From Centrapalus pauciflorus (lineage: Eukaryota > Streptophyta > Magnoliopsida > Asterales > Asteraceae): a stretch of DNA of 64,000 nucleotides. The translations under genes and the position numbers were made by a program. Positions 22,911 through 33,042 of the stretch are shown in pieces. Where the stretch lies: contig JAANYP010007996.1 in NCBI GenBank assembly GCA_020465985.1, forward strand, positions 1 through 64,000. The letters run 5' to 3'. Position 1 is the first letter of the stretch, and each line of letters begins with the position of its first letter. The notes below the pieces were generated by a model. It was not told where the DNA came from and did not search any database. It was given only the letters and a program-made list of their open reading frames with translations.

Positions 22911-23694
22911 ATATTCAACTTTAATAGCTTTTGTCTTGTATTGAATGACAACTAAGAAACTATTCTAGTTGACAATTACAATCATGGTGTTATGTTTTTT
23001 TGCACAAGTATGTGTTCTTAAGCTTTTTGAAAAGTCAATGTTGGTGGTATTATAATATGCTTTCATGTTATAATATAATGTGAAATATTATTTTACATCT
23101 TCAATACTAGTATTATATTATATGATGCATGATCATTTTATATCTGACATGCTATGTAGAATCATCTTGGAACTAACGTTTATTTCATATCGAAAATGAA
23201 GGTTGTTTGAGATGGTAGTTCTAGAGGTTTCAATCCATAGTTTCTTATCAAGATTCATACATGCAATCCACATCAAGTGGTTGTGTTATTATGATGACTA
23301 TTCAATATTAGATATGATTTGTAGCATGTTTTAGACATTTGTTAGTGTTTTACCCATGGCTTTATTGTCAATTCTCACATTAGTAAGTGTATAACAATAT
23401 CTAAAAAAACTAGTCTTATGATATGACGCATGGTCACTTCATATCTGATATGCTATGTGGAATCATCTTGCATTTAACTATCATTTCATATGTAAAGTGA
23501 AGTTTATCTAATATGTTAATGAAGCATACATATGTAATCATGTTAATAAAACTTATCATATTCAGTAAATGATAAATTGTAATAAAAAAACTTCAACATA
23601 AAACATACATCAAACATTATTTGTAACAATAGCAATACATTTTTTCCTTTTTCAAAACAAAGAATAAAATGCAATCAAATAAATCTTAGTATAA
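22911..23694. other. AT-rich intergenic stretch after the Ulp1-like gene
   Basis: No coding sequence is seen. It contains two further copies of the 85-bp repeat (23121-23205 and 23421-23505). It ends where segment X begins. Confidence 0.5.
23121..23505 (+). repeat. 85-bp dispersed repeat, units 2 and 3
   Basis: Unit 2 (23121-23205) and unit 3 (23421-23505) both read through ATATCTGA, TGCTATGT and AATCATCTTG. They are about 80 percent alike and separated by 215 bp of unrelated sequence. Confidence 0.6.
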
Positions 23695-24119
23695 AACCTA
23701 TCTCAAACATTATGTGTTTTTTTTTTCAGAGGACAATTCCGTGAACCATGTGAACACATTTCTCGACAGCTTTTGCATCATCCTTTTGGCTTCCTACTCT
23801 CAGAAATAGAATTCTCACAAAGTCCAATCAACCTCTTTAATGTTCCACAACCTTTGTTTCGTGTTCCGTGTACCACCCTCCAAACCCGATTTAATGCCAC
23901 GTCATTCACAATATATACAGGTGGCAATAACACATACAATATCCATTACATAATGTCAAAGGTTAAGCAAACACGGTTAATAAAATCATTTTACACAATA
24001 TAAACAGCATTGTTTAGTAGCTAACCCATCATACATGTTCCCCAAAACCTAGATACGAATATCCACAAACCAACCTGATACAGATCCCCAAAGGTTTCCC
24101 AACAGACATATAAACTTAT
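23695..24119 (+). repeat. Segment X, copy 1, upstream of LTR E2
   Basis: The 425-bp segment recurs at 45709-46134 with a few substitutions. It starts AAACCTATCTCAAACATTAT. It contains an open stretch encoding FGFLLSEIEFSQSPINLF and similar in both copies, but with no recognised family and no intact start. It carries no polypurine tract next to the LTR, so it is probably flanking genomic DNA rather than part of the element. Confidence 0.8.
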
Positions 24120-24637
24120 TGTTGGTACATCCAGTGTGACGACAGCAGTCTAGTTTTGTTATTGATATCATGATTTTGTATGAGGTTTACATTTGCATGA
24201 TAAGCTTAGACAATCATATTAAGTTCTAGAATAAGTTCTAGGATCAGGTTCGAACATAAGTTTGAATGATTTGGTTCGAATATAGGGTAAATTCGAAGTT
24301 GTCATTGAGGACAAATTCGAATGGGCCTTGGGCCAGATTCGCATTTGTCCTAGACAAACTCGAATCTGTCAGTATAAATAAGGGTTAATTCGATTAATTA
24401 TGAGACTTTTGCAGAATTATAGAGCGATTAAGCAAAAGGGCGATCTCGAACTTGCAAGTTTACAGAGAGTAGTTTCGGAGAGAATCATCGTGTAGGGGCG
24501 TTCGTGGTCGTTCGTCTAGCACCGTGATAGTCTCTGTGTTCCCGTGAGTGTGATCTTACCGTCAAGCCGCTAACGAGGATTCCGCACTCGTTGGACGGTG
24601 TCGCGTCGAGATAGATCCGTAGAGTCAAGACCTTACA
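24120..24637 (+). repeat. 5' LTR of copia element E2
   Basis: It runs from TGTTGGTACATCC to GACCTTACA, 518 bp, followed by the primer site. It resembles the D and F LTRs (same ends, same U5 stem-loop) but its U3 is shorter with fewer TTCGAA words. The U5 hairpin AACGAG/CTCGTT lies at 24572-24592. Confidence 0.88.
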
Positions 24638-24639
24638 AG

Positions 24640-24651
24640 TGGTATCAGAGC
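24640..24651 (+). promoter_or_regulatory. Primer-binding site of E2
   Basis: TGGTATCAGAGC, complementary to initiator tRNA-Met, two bases after the LTR end. Confidence 0.92.
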
Positions 24652-25228
24652 CTTTGGGGTGTTCTTGGTGTTCTTCGTGTTCATAAGATACATCCTAGGT
24701 TTCTTGACATTTTGGACGGATAATATCACGATTTTGGAGGTTTTTCGAGCTTATCAAGCTACATCTCGGAAAATACTTTGTTGTAGTTCAAGTTTTTGGT
24801 CGAAATCAGTATTTTTACTTGTAAAAATATTGGTTTAATCTGCAAAACTTGAAAAACTCGAAGTATTAGCCGTTTTTCGAACTTGCGGCGCTCGAGTTTG
24901 TTAAGAAGGTATCAGGGTTTGCTCATTTTCGAGTTTGACTGAAAATACGCTCCTTTCGAGGTTCCTCAGGGTTTGATTCGAATTTGGCCTTCTCGAATTT
25001 GCTTGGGTTTTCGATTTTACACTAAAATCGAATTTGAGGATTTCGAATTTAAGGACCTTCGAGTTTGTCTTTAATTTCGAATATAGTTGGACTTCAAACT
25101 TAATTTCGAATTTAGTTCCAAACCAGTTTAAAATTACTTAAATTCGAATTTTTCCAAATTCGAAAGAATTACTTTAAATTAATTTCGAATTAAATTAATT
25201 AAGTTTGAATTCAAAAATATTTGAAACA
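24652..25228 (+). other. Leader of E2
   Basis: 577 bp without an ORF, dense in TTCGAA and TCGAGTTTG words. A hairpin with 9-bp perfect arms TATTTTTAC (24810-24818) and GTAAAAATA (24821-24829) is matched in D, E3 and F, so it may be a packaging or dimer signal (inference). Confidence 0.6.
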
Positions 25229-27829
25229 ATGACAAGTCTACAGAGGTTCATTGAGATGGATCACGAGGTTGGAAAAGCGAATTCTCCACCGAAGTTGATG
25301 AAAATAGAGGACTATTACTGGTGGAAGGATAGGTTTGCCGACTTCGCGAGATTTAACGATATGCGCATGTGGATTTGTATCGACGAAGGATACATTCCAC
25401 CTACAGCTGAGGTTGAAGGACGACAAAAGGTTGTGCCTTTTTCAAAGATGAAGGATGACGATAAAAAGCTATATGAAGCCGAGAACCGTGCATTCGCTAT
25501 CATTAGAATGGCGTTACCTCAGGAGATCTTGCATACTTTCCGTAATCAAAGCATTGAAGAACGAAAAGCTGGATGAGACAATTACCAGATTTTATCACTT
25601 ATTGACTGAGTTGGACAGCCATGTTGTGGAGTATAGTGAAACAGAGAAAGTTAACAAGATTCTAGATGCTTTGCCTGCCAAATGGGAGATGTATGTGGCA
25701 CGGATAAAGCATGATGAAGATAAATTCTATACTCTTACTCTAGACAGTATTATAGGAACGCAGAGGGCATATCACTTTGAGTTGCTGAAGAAGGAGAGGG
25801 ATTATGAACAAGGACAGGATCCAGACATGTACTTTGGGAAGTCCAAATCTTCAGGGGCAGCTGACGTGAAAACAACTACAACATTCTTTTCAGGGGAAAC
25901 ATCGACTCCGGTTGAATCAGAATACTCAGTGAACCGGGCTTTCTTAGGGTTTTCTAGACCAGAAGAAAAGCAAACTCCGACTACATCTACTTCAGGATCA
26001 TCGTCTCAGGGATACACAGAAATGCCAATGAGGGCTAAAACTGCAGAGGAGCAACTGAAGCTTCTAGCATCGTTTGTAGCAGCTTACGGAAATTGTATTC
26101 AAGGGAAAATAATTGATCCAACTCTATGGGAAGAAGACTATGATCAGGTGGATCCGGATGACTTGGAGCAAATGGACCTACAATGGCAATTGGCTATGGT
26201 CACACAGAGATTGAAGAGGTTCATGAAAAGAACAGGAAGTAATCTAAGTGTCAATAAAGTAGGATTCGATAAGTCAAAAGTTAGGTGCTATAACTGTCAA
26301 GGGTTAGGTTACTTTGCGAGAGAGTGTCAAAAACCTAAGATGGATAATCATCAGAACTCAGGACGTCAGTATTCAACCAGTTCAGGGAATCAGAGATCAG
26401 GGAATCAAGGTTCAGTAGCTGGTTTACTTACTAATGTGGAGTCTAACAAACAGTTAGATGGCACATATGATTGGAATACACATCCAGAGACGAATACTAG
26501 GGCTTTCATGGCCGAAGTGACAGAAACGGATATGGGAGCAGAAGTAGAAAAGAAAGAGGATACGCAGCAGTCTAATTCAGATCATTTGGTGCTGAGGAGC
26601 TAACTACTTTGGAGTATGCAGCTCAGATGGCCAACATCAAATCTGATCGGAAAAAGGTAATTCTAAACTTTTCTACTTTTCATGATTTATGTGTTTTATG
26701 TACTACGTTAAATGATAAATTGAACCTAGTGCTAGAAACACATTCATCTATGACTGCTCAAATGCAATCCTTAAAATCAGATAATGCTAATTTATTAGAC
26801 ATTAAGGAAGATCTTCAGGCCAAACTGAGAAATGATGCTGAAGATATAATAGTTTTGAATGACAAATTAATTGAACAAAGTGTCAGGAATGAACTAATGT
26901 ATGAGCATGTAGAGTCACTGACCAAAGAGATCTCTCTTAGAGATATGGAATTAGCTGAGTCTAGGGATAAGGTTGCTGAGGCAAATAGTAACCATGTACC
27001 TACTCCTCAGGATGAGACCAATGATATGGTTAAATCAAAGGTAGTCAAGGTAACTGAGTCCTTTAAAGTATCTTCAACTACTCCTCAGGTTAGGCAAACG
27101 GTACAGTGTGTTCAGTCTAGTTGTAAGTCAAAACTAGAAGTAGAAAAGACTGTAAGTAATAATAACAAAGGGGAGTTAAACCAAGCTGTTGATACAAACA
27201 ATCAGGGTATTAGTAAGACACCTAGGTCAAAGAGTGCCTATAAGAAATCTATTGACAAGATGTCTTGCTTTAATTGTCATGAAAAAGGACATGTTGCTTC
27301 AGGTTGTCCCTACAAAAAGTCAGAGTCTTCTCTAAACATAGGGAAACAAGAGCAGCAAACCTTAAAAACAATGCCTAGTGATACGAGCTGCAGTAGTTCT
27401 CAAATTTATGAGAAGAACTCAATTGTGATGTCACGTGCGTCTCTCAGAAAAAATGATGGACTTAGGAATAATTCACCGAATAGATCCCCTAGTCAATCAA
27501 TGTCTGGCCCCCAATCCATCATTAGGAATAATTCTCCTAAGAGGAGTCACACTCTAGTTAGGTATAATTCTCCTAATAGACATAAGACACCAGGTAGAGC
27601 CTAGAACTATCAAACTGAGATGTACTATAACCGAAATTATTCAAGGGCTGAACCGTAAAGACCAACCCAAAGGTCGAGAATGGATGTTGATCACTCAACT
27701 CCACAACAAGTTCTCAATCAAAAACCCAAGTCACCTAAAAGGAGAGATGGGTATTTGAAAGAGCTCAAGTTTGTGAATGAGGATGGTATTACCAAGTTAG
27801 TCACGGGTTGGATTCCCTGTGATAACTAA
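25229..27829 (+). pseudogene. gag: Gag of E2, broken
   Basis: ATG 25229 opens the copia gag (KANSPPKLMKIEDYYWWKDR). Near 25545 about 110 bp is missing compared with E3 and a frameshift follows. The frame continues with the zinc knuckle CYNCQGLGYFARECQ (26287-26328), shifts again near 26590, then holds coiled-coil text and a second knuckle CFNCHEKGHVASGC (27267-27308). Further stops at 27602 and 27656 precede the natural TAA at 27827-27829. Confidence 0.82.
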
Positions 27830-27850
27830 CTTTTCTTGTTTAGTGTGCAG

Positions 27851-28113
27851 GAGTTAACTACAGGTCCTAATTACCAATGGTTTATGGATAGTGGTAGCTC
27901 TTGACACAGGACATGGGTAGAAAGGACGAAACATCAGGCATGCTGATTGTCTCCTTTGACCAAGTTGAGAAGTCCTTCGGGAAAAAGGTAAATTGTGTCA
28001 ATTTGAATAACAATGTTGGTAAAAACAGCTATGCGAATCTAGTCACAAAAGCATTTGATAAGCCACGCTTTGAGTTGTTAGTTCAACTGAACGGTATGCG
28101 TAATCCAGAGTAA
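27851..28113 (+). pseudogene. pol: Remnant of pol in E2
   Basis: Only the protease start (WFMDSGSS, then TGA at 27902) and the very end of RNase H (VTKAFDKPRFELL to the stop at 28111-28113) remain, with an unrelated-looking join between. About 3 kb of integrase, RT and RNase H is missing. The same join is present in E3 (62159-62421). Confidence 0.8.
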
Positions 28114-28788
28114 CTTGACCTTAGTATAGTTTCTTTATTTTTATAAATTAGTAGTAAGTAGAATTTATTTCCTTCTATAGTAAGTTATGAAAAACAAAAA
28201 AAAAGCCACGCTTTGAGTTGTTATTTTATTTTATGAAAAACAAAAAAAAAAAAAAAAGAAGAGAGAAAACCATAAAAAGCTCAAAAAAAGAGAATATTAG
28301 AAAAGAGAGTTAAGTATTAGATGCATAGCTTCAAAGTTACGAATATTAGCACAGTTGATACAATCTCTAAGTGTTAAGCTTTCACACATCCACCTTAAAC
28401 TCTAAGTGATATTCATTTTCTACTTCGATGTGTTGGTAGGCATAATACACAAAGGAAAGCTCAAAAGCTAATAAAATATTCAAGAAAAGCCATATGTGTA
28501 ACTAACTTAGATGTATGACCAAATGGTCTTAATTTTTATGTTAGAGACATACAGACAATGATTCTAAATGAGGTATGCAAGTTTTCTTGGGGATGTATAG
28601 TCACATCAGATACATCTCAAAGAAAAGAAAAGAAAAGAAAATCTTGATAGTAAGGATAGAGACAAAACAAGTCACTCTGTTGTACGTAAGTACAGACCTG
28701 TGCCTCTGGTTTGACTCGAGTTAGCAAGATGAGACGCTTTGTTGTACGTCAGTACAGACCTGTCACCGCTGTCTTTCTAGCTTTAAAT
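28114..28788 (+). other. Post-pol spacer of E2, first part
   Basis: This is A-rich non-coding spacer with an (AAAAG)n tract at 28620-28641. It contains stem-loop 1 (28681-28694) and stem-loop 2 (28743-28756) of the conserved triplet. A 20-bp copy of pol sequence is reinserted at 28204-28223. The target TAAAT (28784-28788) of element F ends the segment. Confidence 0.65.
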
Positions 28789-29479
28789 TGTTGGTATTCC
28801 CTGTGTGACGATAGCAGTCTAAGCGATCTAACATTTTGGTTTAAGTGATATTCAAAGTATTGAGAATTAACGAGTGTTTGATATATATGTTTATATATGT
28901 TTGACAGTTATTGATTGTATGTTTGAACTTGATGTAACGTTTTACAAGAAGTTCAAACATAAAGTTCAAAGATAAATTCAAGCATAAGCTGAAAACATAA
29001 GTTTCTACACTAAGTTAATTATGTGTAAGAGTAAATTCGAATTCTCAAAGGGCTAAGATTCGAATCTAGGTCAGATTCGAATGAGTCAATTAGGCAGATT
29101 CGAATGTGTTTTATGAGGCAGATTCGAGAGTGTCAGTGTGGACAAACTCGAATGGGCCTTGGGCCTGATTCGAAAGGCCCATTCGAGTTTGGCCCATGGC
29201 TGACTCGAATTAGCCTCTATAATTAGGGGTAGACTCGAATGATTATCAAACTTTTTGCAGAATTCGAGAGTGATTAAGCAAAAGGCGATTTCGAGTTTAT
29301 CATCAGTCTTAGTGTTCTTTCAGAGAGAATCAATTCGTAGGTGCGTCCGTTGTAGTTCGTGCAGCTTATTGATAGTCTCCGTGTTCCAGTGAGAACTGTT
29401 ATCGTCTACCCGTTAACGAGGATTCCGCACTCGTTGACGGTTCCGCGTCAAGATAGATCTCGTAGTGGAAGACCTTACA
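28789..29479 (+). repeat. 5' LTR of F
   Basis: 691 bp, TGTTGGTATTCC to GACCTTACA. U3 holds several TTCGAAT words (about 29036-29110) and the TGACGATAGC arm (near 28806). The U5 stem-loop has arms CCGTTAACGAG (29410-29420) and CTCGTTGACGG (29430-29440) around the loop GATTCCGCA. Confidence 0.9.
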
Positions 29480-29481
29480 AG

Positions 29482-29493
29482 TGGTATCAGAGC
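29482..29493 (+). promoter_or_regulatory. Primer-binding site of F
   Basis: TGGTATCAGAGC, initiator tRNA-Met type, two bases after the 5' LTR. Confidence 0.92.
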
Positions 29494-30143
29494 CTACGGG
29501 GTGTTCTTGGTGTTCTTCGTGTTCATCTAGATACATCCTAGGTTTCTTGACGCTTTTGGACGGTTATTCTCTCATCTTCGTGTTTTTCGTGATTTTTCGA
29601 GCTTAGCAAATTGTTATCCGAGAAATACTTCGTGTTTTTCACGTTTTTGATCGAAATCAATATTTTTCGTTGTAAAAATATTGATTTAATCTGCAAAACG
29701 TTAAGAAAACGAAGTATTAGCCGTTTTCGAGTTTGCGGTGCTCGAATCTGTTAGGAGTAATTACGGTTTTACTTAGTTTCGAGTCTAACCAAAATCCGCT
29801 CCTTTCGAGTTTGATAAAGAGTGTTTCGAGTTTGCTTCGAGTTTGTGCTACAGTCGAATAGGAGTCTCGAGTTTGCTGTGATTCGAGTTTGCTTCGAGTT
29901 TGGACTATAGTCGAACAGGGATTCGAATCTACTGGTTATTCGAGTTTGCCTTGACCTTCGAGTTTAAGGGACTTTCGAATCTGTCATCAATTTCGAATTT
30001 AATTGAATTATCAAAACTTAATCGAATTTAATCCCAAACAGATTTAAAATTAATTATATTCGAATCTATCTAAAGTCGAAAGAATTAAATTAAATTAGTT
30101 TCGAATTAAATTTATTAAGTTCAATTCAATTATTTTTGAAACG
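29494..30143 (+). other. Leader of F
   Basis: 650 bp, no gene. Leader hairpin with 10-bp arms CAATATTTTT (29658-29667) and AAAAATATTG (29674-29683). It is followed by many TCGAGTTTG and TTCGAATCT words up to the gag ATG. Confidence 0.6.
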
Positions 30144-33020
30144 ATGTCAAATCTTCAAAAGTTTCTGAAAATGGATCATGAGGTCGGGAAGGCTAATACT
30201 CCGCCTAAGCTGATGAAACTGGAAGACTACTATTGGTGGAAAGATCGGTTTGCCGATTTTGTGCGTTTCAATGACATGCGCATGTGGGTATGTATTGATG
30301 AAGGATACATTCCACCAATCTCAGAACTCGAAGGCCGTCAAAGAGTCTTATCATATCAGATGATGAAGGAAGATGATAAGAAATTGTATGAAGCCGAGAA
30401 CAGAGCTTTCTCGATTATTTGAATGGCTTTGCCTCAGGATATACTACACACATTCCGCACTCAAAAGACATCTAAGGAACTTTGGGAGTCGCTAGAAAAG
30501 AGGTGTGAGGGTAATCCGAGAGTTTGAAGGAAGCGCATGGAGTTGTTGAAACAACATTTTGCTATTTTCAAGGCTTTGAAGGATGAACAACTGGACGACA
30601 CCATCACCCGCTTCTATCATCTGCTGACAGAGCTTGAAAGTCATCGGATTGAGTATAATGACACTGAAAAGAACAATAAGCTTCTTGATGTCTTACCAGC
30701 CAAATGGGCTATGTATGTGGCAATGATTAAGCTTAATGAAGACAAGTATTATACCCAATCATTGGAGGATATAGTGGGAATGTTGCGAGCTTATCATTTC
30801 GAGCTACTGAAGGCCGAAATGGATTACGAACAAGTCCAAAATCCAGCGATGTATTTTGGAAAATCAACAAAGCCTTCAACGACAGCTGATCTGAAGACAG
30901 CTACAGCGTTTTTCACCGGAGAAACGTCGTCACCAGCAGAGACTGATGACACACTGAACAGAGCGTTCTTCGGGTTGGGAAGATGGGAAGAACAGCAACC
31001 TCAAGCAACACAAGCATCAACATCTCAGGGATACTCTAAGATGCCCATGAGCGCTAAATCAGCCGAAGAACATTTGAACTTGCTTGCGTCATTTGTGGCC
31101 GCGTATGGAAACTGCGTTCAGGGGAAAATAAACGATCCTGCTCTCTGGGATGAAGATTATGATCAGGTCGACCCTGACGATCTTGAGGAAATGGATCTCA
31201 AATGGCAACTGGCCATGGTAACCCAACGGGTTAAAAGATTCATCAAACGGACTGGAAGGAATCTGACTATGAATAATAAGGGAATTGGATTTGATAAGTC
31301 CAAGGTCAAGTGCTACAATTGTCAAGGTCTGGGACACTTCACCAGAGAATGTCAGAGACCGAAAGTAGATACGTACCAAGGGCAGAATTAGCATCATGGA
31401 CAGTTTCAGAATCAGTCTCAACAGAGATACCTTCCGAGTTCATCTGCCGGTCAAGCCAATCTAGCTGGTCTTTTATCAAACGTCACATCAGACAGACAGC
31501 TGGACGGTACCTACGACTGGAGTTCACAACCGGAATCTAATGCTAGAGCCTTCATGGCTGAAGTCACTGAGAATGGATGTGAAGGGGAAGAGCAGACCAC
31601 AAGGGACAGCAGTCCAATGTGGGTGGAGAAGACGAATGATCAGACGCTTCTAGAGTTTGTCGCTCAAATGGCCAACGTGGAATCCGATAACACAAAGGTT
31701 AGTCTGAATTACTCTCTTTTTCATGAATTATGCATGTTCTGTGTTACTTCTAACGATAGGTTAAATCTAGTCTTAGAATCACATAAAAACATAACTGCTC
31801 AAAATGAGTCTTTAAAAGCTGATAACACTAGCCTAAATGACATTAAGCAAGATCTTAAGGACAAGCTTAAAGCTGATGCTCAAGATGTCATAGTTCTAAA
31901 AGACAAGCTAAGTGAGCAGTGTGTTAGATTAGAACTAATGTATGAGCATGTAGAGGCCTTAACCAAAGATCTTAAGACAAAAGAAGTAGAGCTAGCTGAA
32001 ACTAAGGTGAAGGTAGCCGAGGCGAATAGTAAGCTTGAGAAGTTTAGGAATTCAAGCCTGAACCTAGGAAAAGTTTTAGATGCTCAACGCCAATCTAAAA
32101 AGCCTGTAGGTCTAGGATTTCATGAAATTCCTCCACCTTTTAATGCAAAGTACGTGCCTCAACCTCAGGAGAAAACTGATAAATCAGTAGACTTAGAGGA
32201 CATACCTGCACCTATATCTGAGCCTATAAAAGAAAATACACCTAAGGTGACTAATACAACCGTCAAGGTTAAGAAAGTCAAATTTGTGTCTTCCTCCAGT
32301 GAAACACCTGCAGGAAAACATAAAATTGATTTTAATGATCAGGACGATGAACCAGTCGCGATAGATGTTCAAAAGGACCAGGACACTAGTGAGACACCTA
32401 AGTCAAAGGGCACACACAAGAAGTCGATTGACAAGATGTCTTGCTTTAGATGTCATGAAAAGGGGCATGTTGCTTCTAACTGTCCGCTCAGGAAAACTGA
32501 AGTTACACCTAAGACAGGGAAGCCAACACCAGTTAAACCCTCAACAAGTGTGGCAAGCACAAGTAGTTCTCAGAGTACCGAGAAAACTGTGCAGGCTACA
32601 CCAAAACAAGTTGTGAAACAAATACCGGTAAAGGTTGGACCAAAGGAAGTGGTTAGGACTAATTCACCGAATCGAGTCGTAAATCAATCTAGGTCTGGAC
32701 CTCAACAACAATATAGGAGCACAACACCTAGCAGATCATACACTCCGGTTAGGTCACACACTCCTATTAGACATCATACACCGGTTAGAGCTCAGGGATC
32801 ACAATCTGAAATGCAATATAATCGGAATTATTCAAGAGCTCCACAACAAATGCCTACTCAAAGGAAAAGAGTGAATTTACATCACTCGGCACCACAACAA
32901 ACTCCTGTTCAACGACCCAAGTCACCTGAAAGGCGAGATGGGTATTTGAAAGAGTTTAAGTATGTGGACGAGAATGGTATAACCAAGTCAGTTATGGCTT
33001 GGGTTCCCCGTGATAACTAA
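30144..33020 (+). pseudogene. gag: Gag of F with three nonsense codons
   Basis: A single frame from ATG 30144 to TAA 33018-33020, broken by TGA 30420-30422, TGA 30525-30527 and TAG 31389-31391. Domains: copia gag core (YYWWKDRFADFVRF), zinc knuckle CYNCQGLGHFTRECQ (31311-31352), a long coiled-coil region (about 31660-32100), a second knuckle CFRCHEKGHVASNC (32441-32482), and a basic Ser/Pro/Arg-rich tail with repeated RSHTPVRSHTP-like words. Two separated knuckles and a long tail are unlike small copia gags and fit the large SIRE type. Confidence 0.85.
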
Positions 33021-33042
33021 CCTATTTTTCTTTCATGTGCAG
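33021..33042 (+). promoter_or_regulatory. Intron-like acceptor between gag and pol of F
   Basis: The gag stop lies inside TAACTAAC, a branch-point-like word. A pyrimidine stretch and TGTGCAG follow, ending just before the pol codon GAG at 33043. One extra T against D puts pol in another frame than gag here. Confidence 0.5.

Noticed and set aside
23773..24003. Open frame in segment X (again at 45698-46018) as a host gene
   Set aside because: Both copies share it through duplication, so conservation says nothing. There is no recognised domain and no clear start. I kept it only as part of the repeat.
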